DNA of 8,155 nt from Selenomonadaceae bacterium. GTDB lineage: Bacteria; Bacillota; Negativicutes; Selenomonadales; Selenomonadaceae. This document shows positions 1-6,941 of this stretch, one piece after another (position 1 is the first letter of the stretch; every line of letters starts with the position of its first letter). The notes under the pieces are model-generated. The model had not been told where the DNA came from. It saw nothing but the letters and a program-made list of their open reading frames with translations, and did not search any database. The DNA is taken from positions 1-8,155 of the forward strand of contig JAFTEG010000165.1 in NCBI GenBank assembly GCA_017453765.1, written 5' to 3'. Position numbers and translations under genes: made by a program.

Positions 1-9
1 ATTCTAAAT

Positions 10-1302
10 TCAAACAAGCTTTCCGATGCATTGATATTCAGGGAAAAAGTGCTGAACTTCCGTAACCAAAAAGCTCATAATGTCGCGGTTCAAATAAAAA
101 TCTTCGTCAGCCGGTCGAAATGAAAATTCAAACGCCTGCGCCCTGTCGCCGGTACGGTATTCGTAGTCGATAAATTCTTCCGTCGAATACGTTTCAATTC
201 TGCGCGGCTTGCCTTTAACCTTCGCGTCGACAAAAGTTAAGTAATTGCGGCACTGAAATGAATTGAAAAAGCGTACAAGCTCCGTCCGCGTCTTAATGCG
301 CTGACCGAAATACTCAATCATATTGCGCGAAAAACTTTCATCTTGCGCATTGCTTAGTACGGGGTTGGCGTAATTTTTTTGCTCCGGCGGCGGAAAAAAT
401 TCATAAAAATCCCAGTCATTCGGTAAATCGCTGTCACAAATTATATAAACGTCGCCGTCCCTGCGCGAAATGTTTCTGATAACGAAATCTGCGCGGCGCA
501 ATAAATATTCGTGACCTTCATTGAATTGCTTTTGGTACAAATAATGCTCAAAATATTTTCTGTCAACGGCAGGTTGCGGGTAGGAATTGGCTTTAATCGT
601 CGTTTCCCAAATATTCCAAATCGGCAACGGCTTGTACAAAATATTTTCGCTGAACTCGTCAAATTCCGTCGTAACCTTGCGAACTTCTAATTGGTCGTCC
701 CATTTTTCAATCGACACAACGTACACGTCGAAAAGCTTGTAAAGGTACGCGGTATTGATACTGCGCCACGGGAGAAAATTTAATTTCGCAATGTCGTAAA
801 GCTCCTGTGCGCGTTTTAAATATTTTTCATTCGGCTTTACGATAAATTCAGCCGGAGTCTCACCAAATTCATTTTCAATGACGCCTTTAAATCTGCGCGG
901 CGTTTGAATTAATTTTTTCAGCGCCAGATAATCCGCCTTAATCATGCAAGTGTACAAATAAAATTCTTGGTTATTGCTGACGGCGTGAATCATTTCGGCG
1001 GCGTCAACTTTCTTTTCGCGCAGATCCTCCGGAAACATCGGAAACATACTTAAATCCGTCATATCGTACTTTTCGGCGTCAATCACGCAGGTGTATAAAT
1101 TCGGCATACGCAGAGCCTTAGGCGCTTCGGCAAAAATCCGCCGTTCAAGCGCGTCGTACTCTTCCTTAACGTGGTTGTAAAGCTGAATCGTTGAACCGCC
1201 GACAATCGTTTTAAAAAGGTCGCGCTCCTCCAAATTTTCAAGCTCCGGTATTCGTTTCAAAACATAATTTTCAATATCAAAATCGCTGTCAAAAATCCCC
1301 AT
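10..1302 (-). CDS. conserved-looking soluble protein of unknown function
   Basis: A 430-residue protein with no signal peptide, membrane helix or catalytic motif that I can name. Residues 10-60 look helical and acidic/basic (KRIPELENLEERDLF, then VKEEYDALERRIF). The middle is rich in aromatic residues (NLYTCVIDAEKYD near 68-80, FYLYTCMIKADYLALKK near 113-129, WNIWETTIK near 230). An acidic Pro/Asp segment lies near 288-312 (DSDLPNDWDFYEFFPPPE). It reminds me of clostridial proteins sometimes labelled 'normocyte-binding protein', which also begin with a helical RI-x-LE-x-RxLx pattern followed by aromatic-rich sequence; this is a recollection and the label says nothing firm about function. It is on the operon strand, 124 bases after the Sel1 gene, with its own strong ribosome binding site, so it is probably the last visible gene of the module. 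The TGA stop is at 12-10, leaving nine bases unassigned. Confidence 0.8.
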   Translation of the reverse strand: MGIFDSDFDIENYVLKRIPELENLEERDLFKTIVGGSTIQLYNHVKEEYDALERRIFAEAPKALRMPNLYTCVIDAEKYDMTDLSMFPMFPEDLREKKVDAAEMIHAVSNNQEFYLYTCMIKADYLALKKLIQTPRRFKGVIENEFGETPAEFIVKPNEKYLKRAQELYDIAKLNFLPWRSINTAYLYKLFDVYVVSIEKWDDQLEVRKVTTEFDEFSENILYKPLPIWNIWETTIKANSYPQPAVDRKYFEHYLYQKQFNEGHEYLLRRADFVIRNISRRDGDVYIICDSDLPNDWDFYEFFPPPEQKNYANPVLSNAQDESFSRNMIEYFGQRIKTRTELVRFFNSFQCRNYLTFVDAKVKGKPRRIETYSTEEFIDYEYRTGDRAQAFEFSFRPADEDFYLNRDIMSFLVTEVQHFFPEYQCIGKLV

Positions 1303-1310
1303 TCACTTCG

Positions 1311-1315
1311 CCTCC
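1311..1315 (-). promoter_or_regulatory. Shine-Dalgarno for the 430-residue gene
   Basis: The coding strand has GGAGG eight bases before the ATG at 1302 (GGAGGCGAAGTGAATG). This supports that start and independent translation after the repeat array. Confidence 0.75.
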
Positions 1316-1353
1316 GACTTACGAATTAATAATTACGAATGCAGAATTAAAAA

Positions 1354-1433
1354 CTAATCCTTAATCTTTAATCTTAATCCTAATTCTAGTTCTTAATCCT
1401 AATCCTTCATCCTTAATTCTTAATCCTTAATTA
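1354..1433. repeat. degenerate heptamer tandem array (TTAATCC type)
   Basis: The plus strand can be cut into seven- and six-base units: CTAATCC, TTAATCT, TTAATCT, TAATCC, an irregular dozen bases, TTAATCC, TAATCC, TTCATCC, TTAATTC, TTAATCC, TTAATTA. The last unit holds the TAA stop and preceding Asn codon of the Sel1 gene, so the array begins exactly at the gene end. The 50 bases between the array and the next gene (1303-1353) hold related AATTA-rich sequence and a ribosome binding site; I see no clear -35/-10 pair or terminator there. Confidence 0.8.
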
Positions 1434-2179
1434 TTTTTTCGTTGCTCGTCAAGTTTCTTCTGATTCTTTTCCTTGCGCTTATCAATCTTAGGTTGCTGTA
1501 CCGACTTCAAATAATCGGCGTAGAATTTACTTTTTTCTAGGTCTTGGTCAACGCCTTTACCCTTAGCGTAGGCGTCACTTAAAAGATTTAAGGCAATCGG
1601 TTCGTCGCCGGCTTTCTTTAAAAATTCAATCGCCTTCTTGTAATCCTGCCGATAACCGCGCCCCGTGTAATAAGCCGCGCCGATAATCGCGAAAGACAGC
1701 GTGTCAAATTCCGACGCGCCCAGCTCCGCCCAACGCAGTGCGTCATCAAAATTTTGGTCGACGTACAGACCAATTTGCGAACGTGACGCCGCCAAACCGT
1801 AAAGACGCGGCAGTTTAACTTTTTTGTTAATGTATTCAAGCGGTATAAAATTTTTTACCAAATCGGCATTGGACTCCTCAACCTTCGCCTGCCACTGAGC
1901 CGCAGTGTTTTTGTTTCTGTCGACGCGCTGTCCCGTCGCGTAGGCGTAGGACAAAATCATCTGCGCTCGAATGTCACCGTTATTCGCCCATTGCGCCACT
2001 TTTAAAATATTCGTCTTTCGTGCGGCTTTTGCCAATTCCTTTTCACGTTTTTTCTGCAGTTCAAATTCTTTGTTGGCTTTCTTTTCAGCGTCTTTCTCTG
2101 CTTTAGTTTTGGCGTCTGCCGATAAAAAATTTGCCGTCAACATAAACGTCAACAGCAATGCTAAAATTTTTTTCCACAT
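1427..2179 (-). CDS. secreted Sel1-like repeat protein
   Basis: A 250-residue protein. Residues 1-23 are a classic signal peptide: MWKK, a Leu-rich core, then A21-D-A23 before the mature Lys, with no lipobox cysteine. A very charged, probably coiled-coil stretch follows (about 24-55). Sel1-like repeats come next, near 68-103 (GDIRAQMILSYAYATGQRV), 124-157 (degenerate), 159-192 (GAAYYTGRGYRQDYKKAIEF) and 194-226 (ALNLLSDAYAKGKGVDQDLE). A Lys-rich tail ends the protein. Sel1 repeats are alpha-alpha solenoids that bind proteins, so this is likely an exported adaptor, in the periplasm if the host has an outer membrane. The ATG overlaps the Hsp70-like TAA (TAATG) and I see no Shine-Dalgarno before it, so translation probably depends on reinitiation. 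Direct coupling of an exported protein to a cytoplasmic ATPase suggests they work in one pathway; that is inference. Confidence 0.88.
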   Translation of the reverse strand: MWKKILALLLTFMLTANFLSADAKTKAEKDAEKKANKEFELQKKREKELAKAARKTNILKVAQWANNGDIRAQMILSYAYATGQRVDRNKNTAAQWQAKVEESNADLVKNFIPLEYINKKVKLPRLYGLAASRSQIGLYVDQNFDDALRWAELGASEFDTLSFAIIGAAYYTGRGYRQDYKKAIEFLKKAGDEPIALNLLSDAYAKGKGVDQDLEKSKFYADYLKSVQQPKIDKRKEKNQKKLDEQRKNN

Positions 2180-4857
2180 TATTTTAAACCGTCAAAAAAG
2201 TTTTTAATCCAGTTATCACTTTCAAAGTTAAAAAATTTTTCCCTGCCGACGTAAAGCGTTTCATCTGCGCGGTAGACAGGGACAATGACAAAGCCCCAAT
2301 CGGACGGCTCGGCGCGAACAAAAAATTTCACTTCGCCGTTTACAATGGTGTCCGTTTCATCCTGCGGAATGTTGTCGCCGTAAATTTCTTCAATCTCTTC
2401 CTGCCGTTTAGCCTCAAATTCATCAAGCATACATTCGTAAATCAATTCCTGCCGCAGATTTTTATCCTTGTCCTTAAGATACACGGTCAGCGTCAAATCT
2501 TCGATATTGCGCGAAAGTACGCCCCTGTCTTTTTTTAAATTATCATCAATCAGCGCCACTTCCTCGCCTTTATGCGTGAATCCGGTCAAAATGTACGGCA
2601 AGTGCGGACGTTTATGCGTAATCTTGATATCGGCGTAACCGAATTTTTTATCGCGCAGGTATTTTAAAGCGCCGTCAATGCAGGACATTTTCAATTCGTT
2701 TTTATCGGACGGCGAATCGGCTTTAGGCTTGGACTTAATCAGCTTGCCGGGTACAAACTCTTTCAGTGCGGTACGAAAAAGCTCAATCTTACAAGACTGC
2801 CCGCTTAACTTAATCAAGCTGTAATCTTCAATCTCACCGCTTTCATAAATCGGGTCAAGCAGTTGCCGAATGATATTGTAAATGTCGGGATTAAGCAACG
2901 GTTCAATTTCAAAAACGCTGAAAGAAATGTCCGGCAAATCTTTTAACAGTGTCAGACCGTCGGAATTTCTCAGCGTCAACTTCCACTTGTCCAGCGGAAT
3001 TTTAATTGTATCTTCGTCAAAATCTTCATACTGCCGATTAAGCTCCCAATTTCTGTCCGGCTTATCGCGGTTGCCTTCGACAGAAAGAAGTACGCGCAGA
3101 ATGCCGTAGTTTTGGAAAAAATCTTGCTTTATGGTTTCGGCAAGCATAAAGAGAAAATAGTAGTTTGTGCGAACTCGGAAATAATCATTGCGGTTACGCG
3201 TCTCCCAATCCTTGTAGCGCGTCGGCAAAATTTCTTCCGCCTGCATATACGCCTGCTCAAAATTTTTGTAAACTTCCGAAACGCCATGCTCATCAATGTA
3301 GCGAAAAACGCCTAAACTGAAATCTTTCAGCAGAGTTTTCAGCGTGGGAATCGCGGACGCCTTCATAAAAGTTTGTTGATCGAATGAATCTTTTTCGCCG
3401 TAAAAATCACGCCGCGCCTTGACAATGGGACTGCGGTTTAAATATTGGTTGCAGAGCGTCTCGACAATTTTAAGTTTCAACGCCTGCAAAATTCTGTACG
3501 TCAAATTATTTCCGCCGAAATCCGTACTGCCGTTTTCGTAGCCTGTCTCAATGTCAATCGAATAGGCAACGCGGTTATCGTCGACAGAAAAGGTGCAAGA
3601 GGAAATATCCGTCGTGCCGCCGCCGCAGTCAATTACCAGCGCGCTGTACTTTTCGCGGTTTTTAATGGTTTTACTCTCGATAAATTCGCTTATCGTGTTG
3701 TAAAGCACGGCAACGCTTTCATCAATCATTTCACTTTTTTCAACGGCGTACTCGGACAAAATCTCTTGAAACATTCGCTGAAACTTGCCCTTCTGCTTGA
3801 CGGGACCGGAAATGTGAACACTGCGAACACGTCCCTTTATGTAATCTTCCAGCGAATGAATTATGTAAATAAAAAATTCGCGCAGGATTTTTTTTCGACT
3901 GACAAAGGCGCGACGCCCAAAATTATCCGTAAGCTCCGCGTCCTTGTCGTAATCGGCAATCCAACGCTTTACGTCGTAAAAAATCGTGTAGCCTTCGTCC
4001 AAATACACCGATAAGTTTAAAGCGTCGTAGCCGAAAACGTATTGTGGATTTTCAGGGTCTTCAAGCGACATAACGCCGATAATCGTGGGAATCATATTGA
4101 CTGTGTTGCCGTCGTGGTCATAAAAAATCGCGTGCGTAATTTTTTCGGCGTTGAATTTGGCAAGAGAGATTTTATTTGAAAAATCCAAAACTCCCGCCGT
4201 CGTGCTGGACGTGCCGAAATCTATCGCTACCGGCATTTTCAACACGGCAGGCTCGCGGACTTGAAAGTTTAAAAGTTGCAGACAGTACGCGGGAATATTT
4301 TCCTGCACGAAAGAAATCTTGCCGTTGTAAAAATTAAAAAACATCTCGGAGTAAGTGCGCTCCAAAAGAATCAAAAAATAATTTTTAACCGTCGATTCGC
4401 GGCAAGGGAAGTCACGATTTTTCCTGAGATAAAGATATTTTTCATCATTAACTTTTTCTTCGACGTTGAAGACACAGCACAAATTGCCCTTGTTGTCGAT
4501 AATGAAAGCGTTCGTGCCGATAAGTCGCGGCGTGTAGTTAATGGTTATGTTGTCATAAAAATTTACGGCTAACCCCTGCCAAACGATAATGTCGGCGTTG
4601 CATTGAAAATTGTTCGGCGTGGCTTGAAAAGTTATGTTAGTGAAAGACTCTTCAAGCCGCGTGTAATCTTCGGGACGATATTCATTTATCAGCAATGCTT
4701 TTTCGGCGCCGCGATACCACAAAATCGTTTGAATCAAAAGATCCTTGTCCAAACGGTTGGCAACGGCAGGAATAATTTTTTCACGTCGCGCAATTTCCTG
4801 CAACTGATAAACCGTCATGCGTTTCAAGTCATGTTCATAATATTTTTTTTGTTCCAT
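2179..4857 (-). CDS. divergent Hsp70-like (DnaK/actin-fold) ATPase with N-terminal extension
   Basis: In this 892-residue protein the Hsp70 nucleotide-binding fold starts only at about 208. Phosphate-1 is A211-I-D213-F-G-T-S-S-T-T-A-G; phosphate-2 is V408-I-D410-C-G-G-G-T-T-D417; D446-F-G-G-N-N follows; the adenosine motif is L684-S-G686-Q-S688. The phosphate-1 to phosphate-2 distance (197) is close to DnaK, but phosphate-2 to adenosine (about 275) exceeds DnaK by roughly 120 residues, so there is a large helical insertion in the second lobe. Residues 1-50 resemble a SAP/Rho-N helix-loop-helix (MTVYQLQEIARREKI, then KDLLIQTILWYRG); 60-205 are unassigned. No DnaK-like substrate-binding domain is evident; about 150 unassigned residues, including an acidic helix near 805-840, end the protein. 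It should bind and hydrolyse ATP in the cytoplasm. Its substrate is unknown; context suggests a chaperone or scaffold for the phospho-signalling proteins. Its TAA overlaps the next ATG. Confidence 0.88.
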   Translation of the reverse strand: MEQKKYYEHDLKRMTVYQLQEIARREKIIPAVANRLDKDLLIQTILWYRGAEKALLINEYRPEDYTRLEESFTNITFQATPNNFQCNADIIVWQGLAVNFYDNITINYTPRLIGTNAFIIDNKGNLCCVFNVEEKVNDEKYLYLRKNRDFPCRESTVKNYFLILLERTYSEMFFNFYNGKISFVQENIPAYCLQLLNFQVREPAVLKMPVAIDFGTSSTTAGVLDFSNKISLAKFNAEKITHAIFYDHDGNTVNMIPTIIGVMSLEDPENPQYVFGYDALNLSVYLDEGYTIFYDVKRWIADYDKDAELTDNFGRRAFVSRKKILREFFIYIIHSLEDYIKGRVRSVHISGPVKQKGKFQRMFQEILSEYAVEKSEMIDESVAVLYNTISEFIESKTIKNREKYSALVIDCGGGTTDISSCTFSVDDNRVAYSIDIETGYENGSTDFGGNNLTYRILQALKLKIVETLCNQYLNRSPIVKARRDFYGEKDSFDQQTFMKASAIPTLKTLLKDFSLGVFRYIDEHGVSEVYKNFEQAYMQAEEILPTRYKDWETRNRNDYFRVRTNYYFLFMLAETIKQDFFQNYGILRVLLSVEGNRDKPDRNWELNRQYEDFDEDTIKIPLDKWKLTLRNSDGLTLLKDLPDISFSVFEIEPLLNPDIYNIIRQLLDPIYESGEIEDYSLIKLSGQSCKIELFRTALKEFVPGKLIKSKPKADSPSDKNELKMSCIDGALKYLRDKKFGYADIKITHKRPHLPYILTGFTHKGEEVALIDDNLKKDRGVLSRNIEDLTLTVYLKDKDKNLRQELIYECMLDEFEAKRQEEIEEIYGDNIPQDETDTIVNGEVKFFVRAEPSDWGFVIVPVYRADETLYVGREKFFNFESDNWIKNFFDGLK

Positions 4858-4861
4858 TGCT

Positions 4862-4871
4862 CCCCTCCTTT
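4862..4871 (-). promoter_or_regulatory. strong Shine-Dalgarno for the Hsp70-like gene
   Basis: The coding strand reads AAAGGAGGGG, with the GGAGG core six bases before the ATG at 4857. It is the strongest ribosome binding site in the window. It fixes the start of the 892-residue protein and gives efficient initiation after the repeat-filled gap. Confidence 0.8.
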
Positions 4872-4930
4872 AGCCTGTAGATTGTAGCTTATAGCTTATA
4901 GCTAATTTTTACCAGCTACCAGCTAATTCT
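4871..4930. repeat. degenerate heptamer tandem array (TAGCTTA / TACCAGC type)
   Basis: On the plus strand the gap before the Hsp70-like gene breaks into seven-base steps: TAGCCTG, TAGATTG, TAGCTTA, TAGCTTA, TAGCTAA, then a T-rich spacer, TACCAGC, TACCAGC and TAATTCT. The last unit overlaps the TAG stop of the TPR frame. TAGCT ATA AGCTA on the coding strand (4892-4904) could form a small 5-base-pair hairpin, but there is no U tract on the coding strand, so I do not call it a terminator. This array makes up most of the 71-base gap. Confidence 0.75.
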
Positions 4931-5573
4931 ACTTTACGGCGGAATCAATCATGGCGTCGGTGGCAATTTGTTCAAGCAAAAGATCCATATCGGCCACTTT
5001 GGACTTCATGCCAAGTTGAGTGTAAAGTTCCTTAGCCTTAGTAGCCGCCGCCTTAGCTTCTTCATAATTTTTCTCGGCATAGAAGTTACGCGCCTTTTGC
5101 TCTGTATCTTCCGCCTCAACTTTATTGCCGCGTGACTCTAAACTTTTCGCCCGTGCAAGGTCAAACTTTCTCTGAATGGTATGAACTTTATCCTTTTCAA
5201 CCAACGCGCTGAATTTTTCAATGGCCATCATATAGTACATCTGCGCGGAGATATAGTCACCTGTATCAAAAAATTCATCGCCTTTAGCTTCGGTGTCCAT
5301 AGCGTCTTTGAACTGCTTTTTAAGCTCGTCGTCGGAAGTTTTTTCTTCCAAATCCTTTTTCTCACGCGCTTGTGCCACTTGCCCCAATGCCGCAGTGGTT
5401 TGAGCTAATTCAGCGGGATCTTTGGCTAAATTTCTTGCGTCAAGGTAGGCTTTTTGTGCGCCGTCGACATCACCTGCCGCCAATAAGTCTTGACCCTTTT
5501 TCATGGCGTCCATTAAATCAGTTTGCCTTTTTTGCTCCAACTGATCTGCCAAATCTTTCTTCTTTTTATCCAA
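4929..5573 (-). CDS. TPR-like C-terminal continuation of the pseudophosphatase gene (second frame)
   Basis: This frame encodes an alanine/lysine-rich, all-helical protein with TPR-like units, for example near residues 23-56 (DLLAAGDVDGAQKAYLDAR), 90-125 (FFDTGDYISAQMYYMMAIEK) and 160-190 (YAEKNYEEAKAAATKAKELY). TPR repeats bind other proteins. The frame is open back to 5678. Its translation above 5573 (AIAGVYEQKAQKRKEAEQEL) reads as a natural continuation of the preceding gene's helices, so this is most likely the C-terminal third of one protein of about 667 residues. The only start giving this length is TTG at 5573, with a weak Shine-Dalgarno match. If it is translated on its own, the ATG at 5513 is better: it overlaps the upstream TAA as TAATG, allowing reinitiation. 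By the topology of the upstream gene this part would lie outside the membrane. The TAG stop at 4931-4929 runs straight into a heptamer array. Confidence 0.72.
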   Translation of the reverse strand: MDKKKKDLADQLEQKRQTDLMDAMKKGQDLLAAGDVDGAQKAYLDARNLAKDPAELAQTTAALGQVAQAREKKDLEEKTSDDELKKQFKDAMDTEAKGDEFFDTGDYISAQMYYMMAIEKFSALVEKDKVHTIQRKFDLARAKSLESRGNKVEAEDTEQKARNFYAEKNYEEAKAAATKAKELYTQLGMKSKVADMDLLLEQIATDAMIDSAVK

Positions 5574-6931
5574 CTCTTGTTCGGCCTCTTTACGCTTTTG
5601 CGCCTTTTGTTCGTAAACGCCGGCAATGGCATTATCGCCTTGTCGAAAGATTCTCTGTCGTGAATCGTCATAGCCTGTTCACGGGCTTTATCGTACATTG
5701 CCTCTGCTTCGTCGTAATATCCCTGTTTTAAAAGATATTCGCCCAAACGCATTAATTGATTTATGTCAAGCAGGCTTTCAAGAAAAGTGATTCGGCGCTG
5801 AACGTAATCACGGATAACTTTATCACCGGCGGAAGAATATTTCATCGCCTTCAAATAATATTCGTACGCTGAAACGTAATTGCCGCTGTCAAAAAAGGTA
5901 TTGGCTTGTGTAAGCGAATCCAATATCAGCAACTCGGCAGTGATACTTTCTTCATCGTCTTTCATTTTTAATTCGCGTGACAACTCAACCGCCTTTTGAG
6001 CGTTGTCCATTGCGTGCTTAAAATTTTCTTCCTCTATAAATGCATGCGTCCTGTCTACATAAGCGTGCATATCATCAACTTTATTTTGACGATATCTGTG
6101 GAAAAGGTACCAAATAATTCCGATAATCAGCAGTATTACCAAAATGATAATCGCAATTTTTATGTAGCGTTGACGCTTTCTTTCACGGTCGGGGTCACGA
6201 TAAATTTTATTGACGAATATGGCGACAATGGTGTAGCTTTTTAAATCCTTCGGTTGACGTGAAAGCAACACGTCTTCCAATAAGTCGACTGATTCTTTAG
6301 GATCGTCGGAGGCGTCGGAAAAAATTTCGTCAATTTCCTGCGCGTCGACATGCTCCCACAATCCCTTCGTGTAAAGGGAAATTATATCGGCGTCTGCCAA
6401 TTTTTGAGTTTTGGAAATAAACGGCTTGAAAAAATCTTTCTTGCCGAGATAGGTGTACAAGTTATGCCGCTCTTCGTGACGGTCAAGCGGCGTTTCACTT
6501 TCACCCTTCTGAATTAAATCAGCCGCCAGCGACATATCGATTGACTCTTTAAAAAATCTGCCGCTACGGTACATTCTCAAGCGTACATTGCCCGCCGCCG
6601 CGTAGCGAAATTTTTCATAATCCGTCACCACCATAATGACGGACGCTTTCAGCCTTTGCACGTGACTGCCGCTAAGCAAGCGTTCATTCGTCTCTTTCAT
6701 ATACCGCTTAAGCGTTCCCCTAGCCATACTGGGATGCTCTTCAAAACTTAAAAGCAGGTGTTCGACGGCTTCTTTAGCGGCTTCGGAAGTTTCAAAATCA
6801 GTTATGCCGGACGCCAAAACGTAGCAGGCATAATCGTCAAATTCCACGTAAGCGAAATAATCTTTGTTGGTAAGCTCTGCGCCGGACTCTGATACAAATG
6901 CCGTTTTAAAAATGCTGTTGGATTTTCTCAT
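5513..6931 (-). CDS. PP2C-fold pseudophosphatase with TM helix and TPR-like region (frameshifted 3' end)
   Basis: This 472-residue frame has three parts. Residues 1-245 follow the PP2C layout (NKDYFAYVEFDD near 22-33, a GTT-equivalent at LKASVIMVV near 94-102, AAAGNVRLRMYRSGRF near 111-126, DIISLYTKGLWEHVD near 182-196). The catalytic positions are gone: ADG is A40-S41-G42, GD is G114-N115, SDG is T188-K189-G190, and the final DN is S232-Y233. It is therefore probably a non-catalytic pseudophosphatase. Residues about 257-277 form one transmembrane helix with a strongly basic stretch before it, so the N-terminal domain should be cytoplasmic and the C-terminal part outside. From 285 on are TPR-like helical pairs (near 290-325, 340-375, 395-430). 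After about residue 432 the translation turns into an implausible Pro/Trp/Lys/Arg tail, while another frame continues the helical protein. The ATG at 6931 has AGTGAGGA seven bases upstream and lies 10 bases after the phosphatase stop. Confidence 0.85.
   Translation of the reverse strand: MRKSNSIFKTAFVSESGAELTNKDYFAYVEFDDYACYVLASGITDFETSEAAKEAVEHLLLSFEEHPSMARGTLKRYMKETNERLLSGSHVQRLKASVIMVVTDYEKFRYAAAGNVRLRMYRSGRFFKESIDMSLAADLIQKGESETPLDRHEERHNLYTYLGKKDFFKPFISKTQKLADADIISLYTKGLWEHVDAQEIDEIFSDASDDPKESVDLLEDVLLSRQPKDLKSYTIVAIFVNKIYRDPDRERKRQRYIKIAIIILVILLIIGIIWYLFHRYRQNKVDDMHAYVDRTHAFIEEENFKHAMDNAQKAVELSRELKMKDDEESITAELLILDSLTQANTFFDSGNYVSAYEYYLKAMKYSSAGDKVIRDYVQRRITFLESLLDINQLMRLGEYLLKQGYYDEAEAMYDKAREQAMTIHDRESFDKAIMPLPAFTNKRRKSVKRPNKSWIKRRKIWQISWSKKGKLI
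5630..5660 (-). other. probable frameshift site between the two TPR frames
   Basis: On the coding strand the upstream frame reads sensibly through HDRESFDKA and then gives MPLPAFTN. The frame one base earlier gives GDNAIAGVYEQKAQ, which continues the charged helix. The switch must lie between 5678 (just after a TGA in the second frame at 5681-5679) and 5516 (before the upstream stop), and protein character places it near 5630-5660. One missing base, or an 8-base near-duplication in the coding-strand stretch ATAATGCCATTGCC, would explain it. No canonical slippery heptamer (X XXY YYZ) sits here; A AAA AGA near 5560 is the nearest and is imperfect. Confidence 0.7.
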
Positions 6932-6941
6932 GTTTCAATCC

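Noticed and set aside
1316..1353. Possible promoter before the 430-residue gene in AT-rich sequence
   Set aside because: TAATTAT-like boxes occur by composition and I found no matching -35 at the right spacing.
3445..4014. 189-residue open frame on the plus strand
   Set aside because: It lies wholly antisense inside the Hsp70-like gene over its conserved nucleotide-binding motifs, and the translation shows no domain. It is a shadow frame.
4892..4904. Hairpin TAGCT-ATA-AGCTA as a terminator
   Set aside because: The stem is five base pairs, mostly A/T, with no following U tract on the coding strand, and it is explained by the heptamer repeat.
5553..5563. Programmed -1 frameshift on A AAA AGA
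   Set aside because: The A-site codon would not re-pair well after slippage, and the second frame already looks like real protein about 70 bases upstream, so the break lies earlier.
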